Source: Pseudomonas anguilliseptica (GTDB lineage Bacteria > Pseudomonadota > Gammaproteobacteria > Pseudomonadales > Pseudomonadaceae). Taken from it: a stretch of 64,000 nt of DNA. Positions 1 to 7,486 of the stretch are shown piece after piece (positions within the stretch are counted from its first letter, which is position 1; the number at the start of each line of letters is the position of its first letter). A model generated the notes under the pieces. The model made no database searches. It saw only the letters and a list, made by a program, of their open reading frames with translations, and was not told where the DNA came from. The translations under genes were made by a program, and so were the position numbers. Where the stretch lies: the NCBI RefSeq assembly GCF_021375795.1, contig NZ_JAEIOI010000001.1:1364001-1428000 (forward strand). Direction: 5' to 3'.

Positions 1-530
1 CGGTTCAGCGGGCGGGTAATCGACAGTGTCAGCCAGAGGCTGAACAGGGTCAGTACCAGCATGGCGATACCCAGAGCGCTGAGCGGCCACAGCAGACTGT
101 CGCGCTGCCAGGCGGCAATTTCTGGCAGTGGGATGCGGTAGATCAGCAGGTAGGTTTCGCCGCTTTGCGGGCTGGTGTACTCGGCGCTCAGGCGGCGCCA
201 GGGCAGGCGTTTTTCATTGCGGTGACGCGCTTCGAACGCCGCCGCTCGGGGTGGAAAGGTGCCCTCGACCAGCGGCTGGCCACTGTCATCGAGTACCTGC
301 ACGTCGATGCGGAACTTGCGTTTGCGTTGTTCCAGCAGGGCCTGTGCGGCACGTGGTCCCTCGCTCTCATAACGTTGCGTCCACTTTTCGGCAAAACGTT
401 CCAGCGCCGGGTGCTGGCTGAGCAGCCAGGCGTCCTGATTGAGCATGCGCCCAAGCAGCATGGACAGTCCGGCAACCAGGGCGATCGCCAGCCAGAAACT
501 GGCAAAGATGCGCCAGAACAGTGAACGCAC
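1..530 (-). CDS. cpxA: Sensor histidine kinase of the CpxA type, N-terminal part only (cut by window edge)
   Basis: This is the first ~176 residues of an inner-membrane sensor kinase; the catalytic part lies beyond base 1. A GTG at 530 opens the frame, with GAGGA about 7 bases upstream and no better in-frame start. Residues ~8-25 form a hydrophobic N-terminal membrane segment, followed by a periplasmic stretch of ~125 residues and a second membrane segment near residues 150-172. The visible part ends in the ITRPLN sequence typical of the start of a HAMP linker. The CpxR-type regulator and a Spy/CpxP-like protein lie just upstream on the same strand, so envelope stress is the likely signal. 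Assignment to CpxA rests on this context because the kinase domain is not visible. A strong terminator sits right before the gene. Confidence 0.8.
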   Translation of the reverse strand, partial: MRSLFWRIFASFWLAIALVAGLSMLLGRMLNQDAWLLSQHPALERFAEKWTQRYESEGPRAAQALLEQRKRKFRIDVQVLDDSGQPLVEGTFPPRAAAFEARHRNEKRLPWRRLSAEYTSPQSGETYLLIYRIPLPEIAAWQRDSLLWPLSALGIAMLVLTLFSLWLTLSITRPLN

Positions 531-545
531 GGCTATTCCTCATGC

Positions 546-575
546 AAAAAACCGCCGAGCCTGTTGGCTCGGCGG
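546..575 (-). terminator. Rho-independent terminator after the spy-like gene
   Basis: A perfect 10-bp GC-rich stem (552-561 with 566-575, loop TGTT) is followed on the minus strand by six T residues. It ends the spy-like transcript only about 15 bases before the GTG of the sensor kinase gene, so kinase expression from the upstream promoter would need read-through. Confidence 0.85.
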
Positions 576-595
576 CGGTGGGGTGGGCTTCAGGC

Positions 596-1018
596 TTAGT
601 TGGCCTGCTTGTCCTTCTCGGCTTTCCAGGCTTTGAACTCGGCCAGTTCTGCACGACGCTCGTTCATTTTCTGCTGGTGTTCGTCGAAGGCTTTCTGTTG
701 TTCGGGTTTGAGCAATGCGCGGATTGCCGCGTGCTGTTTGTCCTTGGCTGCCTTCAGTTCATCCTGCATGGCTTTCTGTTCAGCCGCTGGCAGCTTGCTC
801 AGGTAGCGCTGGGTGATTTCATGGCGACCTTTCATCTGCTCGCCCATTAGTTTACGGATTTCGCGGTGTTGCTCTTTGCTCAGGTCGAGTTCTTTGAACA
901 TGCGGGCGCCATGTTCGCCATGGTGGCCGCCGCCGTGCCGTGGGCCACCCTCAGGCATGGCCATGGCCAGAGTTGGCAGCGTCAGGGCGAGCAGTGCAGC
1001 AGTCAGGGTCTTGCGCAT
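596..1018 (-). CDS. Spy/CpxP-like periplasmic protein (LTXXQ type)
   Basis: A 140-residue protein with a Sec signal peptide (basic start, hydrophobic core, AMA cleavage region near residue 20). A His/Gly-rich segment follows (residues ~25-37) and then an all-helical, highly charged body. The pattern LDLSKEQHREIRKL near residues 44-57 and LKPEQQKAF near 102-110 matches the two LTXXQ-like helical motifs of Spy/CpxP. Members of that family are periplasmic chaperones or stress modulators. The start has AAGGAG six bases upstream. It lies between the cpxR-like and cpxA-like genes and carries a CpxR-type box in its promoter, so it is probably a Cpx target that feeds back on the sensor. The His-rich stretch could bind metal, which is inference only. 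Confidence 0.8.
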   Translation of the reverse strand: MRKTLTAALLALTLPTLAMAMPEGGPRHGGGHHGEHGARMFKELDLSKEQHREIRKLMGEQMKGRHEITQRYLSKLPAAEQKAMQDELKAAKDKQHAAIRALLKPEQQKAFDEHQQKMNERRAELAEFKAWKAEKDKQAN

Positions 1019-1061
1019 GGTGTGTCTCCTTGTCTGAAACCGGTAAACACCGGATGAACCC

Positions 1062-1115
1062 AGTCTAGGGCGGTCAAGGTCAAGGGCAGTCAGGGCAAGG
1101 TAAAGCTTAGGTAAA
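1062..1115 (-). promoter_or_regulatory. Promoter of the spy-like gene with a CpxR-type box
   Basis: Two direct GTAAA half-sites on the plus strand (1100-1104 and 1111-1115, six bases apart) match the CpxR recognition pattern GTAAA-N4-8-GTAAA known from enterobacteria and Pseudomonas. A -10-like TAGACT (minus strand, 1067-1062) lies downstream without a good -35, as expected for an activated promoter. The box centre falls about 50 bases before the predicted transcription start. Confidence 0.6.
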
Positions 1116-1148
1116 GAGCGCGGTGCCGCGGATTTACTTAAAACTCTG

Positions 1149-1295
1149 TAAAACCTCGCGAGCTAGAGTCATGCAAGGCGCTACGTAGTAACAGCCTTCG
1201 GCTGTTCAAAACGGAGAGGAAGCGGAGTTTACTGGTGTAAATGAGCATTCCGAGCTGGTTTTTAACGCTGCAGGGCCGACGCGCAGCAGGTTTTA
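1149..1295. repeat. Candidate intergenic repeat element with short inverted ends
   Basis: A 147-bp segment begins with TAAAACCT and ends with AGGTTTTA, and its right end coincides with the stop codon of the cpxR-like gene. Inside is a perfect 7-bp hairpin (1190-1206, loop TTC) and an inverted TTTAC/GTAAA pair (~1228-1241). It has no coding potential. Its make-up resembles short dispersed repeats of Pseudomonas intergenic regions, but no second copy is visible here, so copy number is unproven. Confidence 0.4.
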
Positions 1296-1970
1296 GACAC
1301 TGTAGTAATAGCCGCGGCTACGCAGCGCCAGAATGCGCTGGCGCCCGTCGGCATGTGGGCCGAGTTTCTTGCGCAGGTTGCTGACGTGCATGTCCAGGCT
1401 GCGGTCATATAGGGTCAGCTTGCGGCCCAGAGCCAGCTGCGCCAGTTGTTGTTTGTCCACCGGCTCACCGGGATGTTGCAGCAGCGCTTCGAGGATGCGG
1501 CTTTCCGAGAGGGTAAGCAGTACTTCCTGCTCGCCCAGGGTAACGGTACCGCGGGCCTGGCTGTAGTGCAGGTCGCCGAGATCCAGCGGGCTGCTTGGAC
1601 TGGCCGGCAGGCTGCGGCGTAACACCGCGCGCAGGCGGGCAGTGAGTTCGCGAGGATCACAGGGTTTGGCCAGGTAATCGTCGGCGCCCAGTTCCAGACC
1701 GAGAATCCGGTCCAGCGGTTCACCGCGGGCCGAGAGCATCAGTACCGGCAATTCCGGGTGGTTACTGCGCAGTTGTTTGAGCAGTTCCAGGCCGCTGCCA
1801 TCGGGCAGCATGACATCCAGCACCACCGCATCCGGGCTGGATGTACTCAAGGTTTGGCGGGCACTGCTGCCATCATGGCAGGCGCTGACCTGAAAGCCTT
1901 CCTGGGTCAGCCAACTGGTCAGCAATTCGCAGAGTTCGACATCGTCGTCGATTAACAGCAGGTTACTCAT
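1293..1970 (-). CDS. cpxR: OmpR-family response regulator, CpxR type
   Basis: A 225-residue two-domain regulator. The N-terminal receiver has the acidic pocket D8-D10, the phosphorylated Asp D52 (VVLDVMLPDGSG), S80 and K102. The C-terminal winged helix spans about residues 130-225 and ends in the LDMHVSNLRKKLG recognition-helix region and a wing with RGYYY. An earlier in-frame start at 2009 exists, but the conserved opening MSNLLLIDDD begins at 1970, four bases after the stop of the upstream gene. The receiver controls DNA binding to CpxR boxes; one such box is seen before the neighbouring spy-like gene. Gene order regulator, spy-like, kinase matches the Cpx-like locus of P. aeruginosa. Confidence 0.88.
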   Translation of the reverse strand: MSNLLLIDDDVELCELLTSWLTQEGFQVSACHDGSSARQTLSTSSPDAVVLDVMLPDGSGLELLKQLRSNHPELPVLMLSARGEPLDRILGLELGADDYLAKPCDPRELTARLRAVLRRSLPASPSSPLDLGDLHYSQARGTVTLGEQEVLLTLSESRILEALLQHPGEPVDKQQLAQLALGRKLTLYDRSLDMHVSNLRKKLGPHADGRQRILALRSRGYYYSV

Positions 1971-1974
1971 GGGG

Positions 1975-2376
1975 TCAATTGAGCCACTCGCTACGGGAGC
2001 GCCGACCACGCCGCAGCACCGCGCCGATAATCACCCCCAGCAGGCCGGCTCCGGCGCCGATGGCAAACCACATCTGCTGCTCGCTGACCAGTGGTTGTGG
2101 TGCGCTGGCCTGGACTTTCTTCAGCTGGAGTTTGAGGCGCTGGTTTTCCTGGCGCAGACGCTGCAGTTGTACGGTTTCACGTTCACCGGAACTGCTTTGC
2201 AACTCCGCACTGAGGGCTTCGCGCTGCTCTTCGCTGAGTGCCAGGCGCTGTTCCAGATCATCGATTTGCGCCTGTACCGAGGTGGCTTCTGCCAGCGGTT
2301 GAGGCGGGCTTTCTTCGGCTAGGGCGATAGCCGGTAAGCACAGGGTCAAGAGCAGAAACAGCGGGCCTGGACGCAT
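1975..2376 (-). CDS. Coiled-coil protein with signal peptide and C-terminal membrane anchor, function unknown
   Basis: A 133-residue protein. Residues 1-20 form a signal peptide with an ALA cleavage region. Residues ~30-90 are a Glu/Gln/Leu-rich coiled coil. Residues ~103-122 are a glycine-rich membrane segment (IGAGAGLLGVIIGAVL), followed by an Arg-rich tail (RRGRRSR). The architecture resembles the coiled-coil/TM half of the YgiM (TIGR04211) family without its SH3 domain, which would place the coiled coil in the periplasm. The gene ends four bases before the cpxR start and shares its strand, so the two are probably co-transcribed, which suggests an envelope role. No function can be given. 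Confidence 0.7.
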   Translation of the reverse strand: MRPGPLFLLLTLCLPAIALAEESPPQPLAEATSVQAQIDDLEQRLALSEEQREALSAELQSSSGERETVQLQRLRQENQRLKLQLKKVQASAPQPLVSEQQMWFAIGAGAGLLGVIIGAVLRRGRRSRSEWLN

Positions 2377-2426
2377 CGGAACTCCTATTTTTTAGTTGTT
2401 ATCGGGTTGTTCAGCGAAGGAATGGC

Positions 2427-2726
2427 TCAAGGCAGAACCAGCTTGAAGGGTTTCACCACGACGCTGGCATACACCCCAGCGGCGCGATAGGGATCGGCAT
2501 CGGCCCATTGCTGTGCGGCCAGCAGTGATTCGAATTCGGCGACGATCAGGCTACCGGAAAACCCGGCCGGACCTGGGTCATTGCTGTCGACGGCCGGGTG
2601 CGGCCCGGCAAGGATCAGACGGCCTTCGGCTTTCAGTTGCTCCAGGCGTGCCAGGTGAGCTGGGCGGGCATTCAGGCGGTTTTCCAGGGAGTTCGGCACA
2701 TCGGTGGCAATAATCGCGTAGAGCAT
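2427..2726 (-). CDS. YciI family protein
   Basis: A 99-residue protein beginning MLYAIIATD at 2726; the frame stays open upstream to 2906 but that extension has no family character. The fold is the small YciI alpha/beta (dimeric ferredoxin-like) domain: [24 protein letters not shown] followed by [23 protein letters not shown] and a terminal [11 protein letters not shown] strand. The conserved His and the Asp-Pro-Tyr motif are present. YciI proteins are small cytoplasmic proteins linked to muconolactone isomerase-like enzymes, and their cellular role is mostly unknown. The gene is divergent from the PHP phosphoesterase gene. Confidence 0.88.
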   Translation of the reverse strand: MLYAIIATDVPNSLENRLNARPAHLARLEQLKAEGRLILAGPHPAVDSNDPGPAGFSGSLIVAEFESLLAAQQWADADPYRAAGVYASVVVKPFKLVLP

Positions 2727-2877
2727 TTCTATCCTTAAATAAGGTATTTGGCACAGGCCACTGCCAGGGAGAAAAGCAGCCTGTCCGGGCAAAGTCGAGG
2801 AAATATTGGCGCAAGCCAGCAAGAATCTACATCTGCCGGCATAATAACAAACATAAATGACTCGGAAAGTGCCCTCT

Positions 2878-3741
2878 ATGGACGTTGATTTGCATTGCCA
2901 CAGCACCGCTTCGGATGGCGCCCTGGCGCCCGCTGTGGTGGTGGCGCGGGCGTTCGAACGGGGTGTGCGTCTGCTGGCGTTGACCGATCACGACACCCTC
3001 GACGGCCTGGACGAGGCCGCCCAGGCGGCGCAAGCGCTGGGCATGCAGTTGGTTAATGGCATCGAACTGTCCTGCACCTGGGGTGGTGCAACCATTCACG
3101 TGCTGGGTTATGCCTTTAACCGTGATGCGCCGGCCCTGCAGCAGGCCATTGCCGAACTGCATGAAGGGCGCTGGTTGCGCGCTGCGGAAATCGCCAAACG
3201 CCTGGAAGTCAAGGGCATGCCGGGAGCGCTGGAGGGTGCGCGGGCTTTGCAGCAAGAGTTGGGTGACAGCGGCAATGCGCCGGCGCGGCCGCATTTTGCT
3301 GATTTTCTGGTGCACAACGGTTACGTCAAGGATCGCGCCGAAGCGTTCCGTAAGTGGCTCGGTTCGGGCAAGCTGGGTGATGTCAAACAGCACTGGCCGG
3401 AACTGGCGCAGGCTGTTGATACCCTGCGTCGCGCTGGGGCCTGGGTCAGCCTGGCGCATCCCTGGCAGTACGACTTTACTCGCAGTAAGCGGCGCAAACT
3501 TATTGCTGATTTTGTTGGCGCGGGCGGCCACTCGCTTGAAGTGGTCAATGGCATGCAGCCGGCCGAGCAAGTCGGCAGCCTGGCGATTCTGGCCCGTGAA
3601 TTTGGCCTGTTCGTCACCGCCGGCAGTGATTTCCATGCGCCGGGTCAGTGGTCTGAGCTGGGTGTTTATCGCCCGGTGCCCGAGGATCTACCGCCCTTGT
3701 GGGCACGGTTTCAACATGTCCAGCAGCCTGCTGCAATTTGA
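2878..3741 (+). CDS. PHP-domain phosphoesterase (RNase AM / YciV type)
   Basis: A 287-residue metal-dependent hydrolase of the PHP superfamily. The N-terminal HCHST motif (H6, H8), the TDHDTLDG motif near residue 38, GIELSC near residue 61, SLAHPW near residue 192 and the C-terminal GSDFHAPG are the expected trinuclear metal ligands. The closest well-known relatives (E. coli YciV/TrpH, now RNase AM) hydrolyse 3',5'-nucleoside bisphosphates and the 5' ends of short RNAs. I chose ATG 2878, which gives the conserved MDVDLHCHS opening, rather than ATG 2857, which has no ribosome site. It heads a co-directional run with the YciO-like gene 13 bases downstream, as in many gammaproteobacteria. Confidence 0.85.
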   Translation: MDVDLHCHSTASDGALAPAVVVARAFERGVRLLALTDHDTLDGLDEAAQAAQALGMQLVNGIELSCTWGGATIHVLGYAFNRDAPALQQAIAELHEGRWLRAAEIAKRLEVKGMPGALEGARALQQELGDSGNAPARPHFADFLVHNGYVKDRAEAFRKWLGSGKLGDVKQHWPELAQAVDTLRRAGAWVSLAHPWQYDFTRSKRRKLIADFVGAGGHSLEVVNGMQPAEQVGSLAILAREFGLFVTAGSDFHAPGQWSELGVYRPVPEDLPPLWARFQHVQQPAAI

Positions 3742-3754
3742 CCAGGGCCTTAGC

Positions 3755-4384
3755 GTGAGCCAATTCTTCCAGATTCATCCGGAAAACCCGCAAGCGCGCC
3801 TGATCAAACAGGCCGTGGAGATCATCCGCAACGGTGGGGTGGTGGTCTACCCGACCGATTCCTCCTACGCGGTTGGTTGCCATATTGGCGACAAGAACGC
3901 GGTGGAGCGTATTCGCCGCCTGCGTCAGCTGGACGATAAGCACAACTTCACCCTGGTGTGCCGCGACCTGTCACAGCTCAGCACCTTTGCCAAGGTCGAC
4001 ACGGCAGCCTTCCGTCTGCTCAAGAGTCATACCCCAGGGCCTTACACCTTTATTCTCAATGCCACTCGCGAAGTGCCGCGCATGCTGCTGCATGCCAAGC
4101 GCCGCACCATTGGCCTGCGCGTGCCCAGCCACCCGATTGCCATGGCCCTGCTGGCGGAGCTGGATGAGCCGCTGATGAGTGTCAGCCTGATCCTGCCGGG
4201 GGAATCCCTGCCCATGAGCGACCCGTATGAGATGCGCCAGATCCTTGAGCATCAGGTCGATCTGATCATCGATGGCGGCTTTGGAGGGCTGGAGGCGTCC
4301 ACCGTGGTGAGCCTTCTCGACGACGAACCGGAGGTATTCCGGGTCGGTTGCGGGGATCCATCGCCTTTTACGGATGACCTGTGA
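3755..4384 (+). CDS. YciO/Sua5-family protein (L-threonylcarbamoyladenylate synthase-like)
   Basis: A 209-residue single-domain YrdC/Sua5 fold protein. It carries the PTDSSYAVGCHI substrate-pocket motif (residues ~30-41), the basic cluster around RIRRLRQLDDKHNFTLVC, the HTPGPYTFIL motif and TIGLRVPSHP. Sua5/YrdC enzymes make threonylcarbamoyl-AMP for the tRNA t6A modification. The YciO branch is related, but its activity is less certain. The frame is open far upstream over the preceding gene, so the start is GTG 3755, with AGGG upstream and the conserved opening SQFFQIHPENPQ. The length is typical of YciO, which lacks the extra C-terminal Sua5 domain. It is followed closely by trpS. Confidence 0.85.
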   Translation: MSQFFQIHPENPQARLIKQAVEIIRNGGVVVYPTDSSYAVGCHIGDKNAVERIRRLRQLDDKHNFTLVCRDLSQLSTFAKVDTAAFRLLKSHTPGPYTFILNATREVPRMLLHAKRRTIGLRVPSHPIAMALLAELDEPLMSVSLILPGESLPMSDPYEMRQILEHQVDLIIDGGFGGLEASTVVSLLDDEPEVFRVGCGDPSPFTDDL

Positions 4385-4432
4385 GCCTGTCTCGCTATAA
4401 TCCGGCTCTTTCGAGTTTTCAGGTAACCGGTT

Positions 4433-5647
4433 TTGAGTCTCGTAGACGCTGAACGTCGCGTATTGTCTGGCATGCGCCCAAGTGGTCAGCTGCACCTGGG
4501 GCACTATCAGGGTGTGCTGAAAAACTGGGTGAAGCTGCAGCACAGCTATGAGTGCTTCTTCTGCATCGTTGATCTACACGCGCTGACCACCGATTATGAC
4601 GATGTCGGCCCACTGTCGCAGCGGGTTATGGACATGGCGGTGGACTGGCTGGCGGCTGGCGTCAGCCCCAGTTCGGCGACCTTGTTTATCCAGTCACAAG
4701 TCCCTGAGCACGCCGAGTTGCACCTGCTGCTGTCGATGATCTGCCCGCTCAGCTGGCTGGAACGCGTGCCGTCTTATAAAGAACAGCAGGAACAGCTGCA
4801 CAGCAAGGACCTGAGCACCTTCGGCTTTCTCGGTTACCCCCTGCTGCAGGCCGCTGACATCCTACTGTACCGCGCCGGTGTGGTGCCGGTGGGCGGTGAT
4901 CAGCTGGCGCATATCGAGTTTGCTCGTGATGTGGCGCGGCGCTTCAACCATCTGTACGGACGTGAGCCAGGCTTTGAGGAAAAGGCCGAGGCGGCGATCA
5001 TCAAGCTGGGCAAGAAAACTGCGACGCTCTACAACAACCTGCGCAGGGCCTATCAGGAGCAGGGCGACGCTGAGGCGCTGGAAACCGCAAGGGCGTTGCT
5101 CAAGGATCAGCAGAGCATCACCCTGGGCGACCGCGAGCGCCTGTATGGCTACCTGGAAGGTGGCGGCAAGATTCTCCTGATCGAGCCGCAAGCCATGCTC
5201 GGTGAGGCACCCAAGTTGCTGGGGCTGGATGGCGGCAAGATGTCCAAATCCAACAACAATGCGATTTTTCTGCGTGACAGTGGTGCGGTGATCGAGGAGA
5301 AGATTCGCCGCATGCCGACTGATCCGGCGCGGGTGCACCGCGATGATCCCGGTAATCCGCAACACTGCCCGGTGTGGCCGCTGCACCAACTGTACTCGAC
5401 CGATGCCACTTGCGAGTGGGCCCAGCAAGGTTGCCGCAGTGCCGCAATTGGCTGCCTGGAATGCAAGGCGCCTCTGGCCGAGGCCTTGCAGCGTGAGTTG
5501 CAGCCTTTGCAGGCGCGTGCTGCGGATTATCAGGACAGTCCTGATCTGGTGCGGCAGATTCTTGCCGATGGCGCCGAGCGTGCGCGTGCCGAGGCGCGTG
5601 AAACCTTGAGTGAAGTGCGCCTGGCCCTCGGCCTGAATTACCGCTGA
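4433..5647 (+). CDS. trpS: Tryptophanyl-tRNA synthetase
   Basis: A 404-residue class I aminoacyl-tRNA synthetase that charges tRNA-Trp. The HIGH-type signature is HLGH at residues 21-24, and KMSKS is intact at 269-273. The Trp pocket region GYPLLQAADILLYRAGVVPVGGDQ is conserved. The length exceeds the ~330 residues of the E. coli enzyme, with the extra sequence between about residues 160 and 260, as in the long pseudomonad forms. The start is TTG 4433; the next ATG (4472) would cut into the conserved SGMRPSG segment. Some genomes hold two trpS types, so another copy may exist elsewhere in this organism. Confidence 0.92.
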   Translation: MSLVDAERRVLSGMRPSGQLHLGHYQGVLKNWVKLQHSYECFFCIVDLHALTTDYDDVGPLSQRVMDMAVDWLAAGVSPSSATLFIQSQVPEHAELHLLLSMICPLSWLERVPSYKEQQEQLHSKDLSTFGFLGYPLLQAADILLYRAGVVPVGGDQLAHIEFARDVARRFNHLYGREPGFEEKAEAAIIKLGKKTATLYNNLRRAYQEQGDAEALETARALLKDQQSITLGDRERLYGYLEGGGKILLIEPQAMLGEAPKLLGLDGGKMSKSNNNAIFLRDSGAVIEEKIRRMPTDPARVHRDDPGNPQHCPVWPLHQLYSTDATCEWAQQGCRSAAIGCLECKAPLAEALQRELQPLQARAADYQDSPDLVRQILADGAERARAEARETLSEVRLALGLNYR

Positions 5648-5679
5648 AGTCAGCCCCGAATCCAATGTCGAGAGTCCCC

Positions 5680-6519
5680 ATGTCCAGCGTGCCAGTCCCG
5701 GAACACCCCGACAGCCATCCCCAGGATCAGGCTCATGCGCAGCAGGAACTGCCGTTTGCCCTGGTGTATGGCCAGGCGGTCACCGAAATGCCGCTGGACC
5801 TGTACATCCCACCGGATGCCCTGGAGGTATTTCTCGAAGCCTTCGAAGGCCCGCTGGACCTGCTGCTGTACCTGATTCGCAAGCAGAACATCGATGTGCT
5901 GGACATCCCGGTGGCGGAAATCACCAAGCAGTACATGGGCTATGTCGAGTTGATGCAGTCGGTGCGTCTGGAGTTGGCCGCTGAGTATCTGGTGATGGCG
6001 GCCATGCTCGCCGAGATCAAGTCACGCATGCTGCTGCCGCGCTCCAGTGAGGCCGAGGCCGAAGAAGACGATCCGCGCGCCGAGCTGATCCGCCGCCTGC
6101 AGGAGTACGAACGCTACAAGGCTGCTGCAGAAGGGATCGACGGCCTTAGCCGAGTGGGTCGTGACCTCACTGTGCCGCAACTGGACGCCCCGCAGGCGCG
6201 GGCACGCAAGCTGCTGCCGGATGTCAGCCTGGAAGAACTGCTGCTGTCGATGGCCGAAGTGCTGCGCCGCGCCGATATGTTCGAGAGCCACCAGGTCACC
6301 CGTGAAGCGCTGTCGACCCGCGAGCGCATGAGTGAAGTGCTGGAGCGCCTCAAGGGCGGCGCCTTTGTGCCCTTTGTCAGCCTGTTTAGTGCCGATGAAG
6401 GCAAGCTCGGTGTGGTGGTGACCTTTATGGCGGTGCTGGAGTTGATCAAGGAATCCCTGGTCGAACTGGTGCAAAATGAGGCCTTTGGGCCAATCCATGT
6501 GCGTGCGCGGGCTGAATAA
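5680..6519 (+). CDS. scpA: Segregation and condensation protein A
   Basis: A 279-residue kleisin that joins SMC and ScpB in the chromosome condensation complex. After a Pro/Gln-rich leader of ~40 residues comes the conserved FEGPLDLLLYLIRKQNIDVLDIPVAEIT block that binds the SMC neck. An acidic central part and the C-terminal winged helix (residues ~215-275, VVVTFMAVLELIKESLVEL) that binds the SMC head follow. Two in-frame ATGs exist: 5665 has no ribosome site, while 5680 has GAGAG upstream and was chosen. The gene precedes scpB by two bases, the usual arrangement. Confidence 0.93.
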   Translation: MSSVPVPEHPDSHPQDQAHAQQELPFALVYGQAVTEMPLDLYIPPDALEVFLEAFEGPLDLLLYLIRKQNIDVLDIPVAEITKQYMGYVELMQSVRLELAAEYLVMAAMLAEIKSRMLLPRSSEAEAEEDDPRAELIRRLQEYERYKAAAEGIDGLSRVGRDLTVPQLDAPQARARKLLPDVSLEELLLSMAEVLRRADMFESHQVTREALSTRERMSEVLERLKGGAFVPFVSLFSADEGKLGVVVTFMAVLELIKESLVELVQNEAFGPIHVRARAE

Positions 6520-6521
6520 GC

Positions 6522-7328
6522 ATGAACCTTAACGAACCTCGTGAGCTGGCCAGCCTGCTCGAAGCCTTTCTGCTGGCCTCCGGCAAGCCGCAATCGCTGG
6601 AGCGTCTGTTTGAGCTGTTTGAAGAGGCCGAGCGGCCGGAGGCGGCGGTATTCAAGAAGGCGCTGACGCACCTGGGCAAGTCCTGCGAAGGGCGCGCTTT
6701 CGAGCTGGTGGAAGTGGCATCCGGCTACCGTCTGCAGGTACGCGAGAAATTTGCGCCATGGGTGGGTCGCCTGTGGGAAGAGCGCCCGCAGCGCTATTCG
6801 CGGGCCATGCTGGAAACCCTGGCGCTGATCGCCTATCGCCAGCCGATCACTCGCGGTGAGATCGAGGATGTGCGCGGCGTGGCGGTCAACAGCCACATCG
6901 TCAAAACCCTGCTGGAGCGTGAGTGGATTCGCGTGGTCGGTTACCGCGATGTGCCGGGCAAACCGGCGATGTTTGCCACCACCAAGGGCTTTCTTGATCA
7001 CTTCAACCTGAAAAGCCTCGACGAATTACCGCCGCTGGCCGCGCTGCGTGAGCTGGAGCCGGAACCGGTGTTGGCCTTTGAGGATGATCCGCAGGTGCCA
7101 GAAGGCTTGCAGGCACGCGCCGATCTGGCCTTGGCCGATGAAACCGCAGCTGAGGCGAGTGAGGAAACCAGCTTTAGCAGCCTGCTGGCCGAGCTGGACT
7201 CGATGGAGCAGGGGCTGAAGACTGACTTCGATGACCTGACGGTGCTGGATGATTCTGCCGATGCCGATGCCGATGCCGATGCCGATGTCGAGCAGTCGAG
7301 CGAAGCCGCGTTACCGCCGCAGTCCTGA
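6522..7328 (+). CDS. scpB: Segregation and condensation protein B
   Basis: A 268-residue partner of ScpA and SMC. The two winged-helix domains fill residues ~5-170. Landmarks are LASLLEAFLLASGKP at the start, RYSRAMLETLALIAYRQPITRGEIEDVRGV near residues 87-114 and VVGYRDVPGKPAMFATTKGFLDHF near 141-164. The tail beyond residue ~185 is acidic and probably disordered, with five Ala-Asp pairs encoded by a GCCGAT tandem repeat. The start ATG 6522 lies two bases after the scpA stop, so translation is probably coupled. ScpB dimers stabilise the ScpA-SMC ring. Confidence 0.93.
   Translation: MNLNEPRELASLLEAFLLASGKPQSLERLFELFEEAERPEAAVFKKALTHLGKSCEGRAFELVEVASGYRLQVREKFAPWVGRLWEERPQRYSRAMLETLALIAYRQPITRGEIEDVRGVAVNSHIVKTLLEREWIRVVGYRDVPGKPAMFATTKGFLDHFNLKSLDELPPLAALRELEPEPVLAFEDDPQVPEGLQARADLALADETAAEASEETSFSSLLAELDSMEQGLKTDFDDLTVLDDSADADADADADVEQSSEAALPPQS
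7257..7286. repeat. GCCGAT hexamer tandem repeat inside scpB
   Basis: Five perfect GCCGAT copies encode alternating Ala-Asp in the acidic C-terminal tail of ScpB. Copy changes keep the frame, so the tail length may vary between strains by slippage. Confidence 0.85.
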
Positions 7329-7486
7329 GCACCGTTGGTCGGGGCAGAGGCTGATGGTTGTTCGTCTGCCCGCTAGCCTCAATCCGTGCGTGAGCGCTGC
7401 GTTTCGCGTATGCTCCGCGCCCCTTCGACAAACAGGCACTGCCTGAATTGTCCTTATCACCAGAGAAAACACCGGGAGGTGCACAG

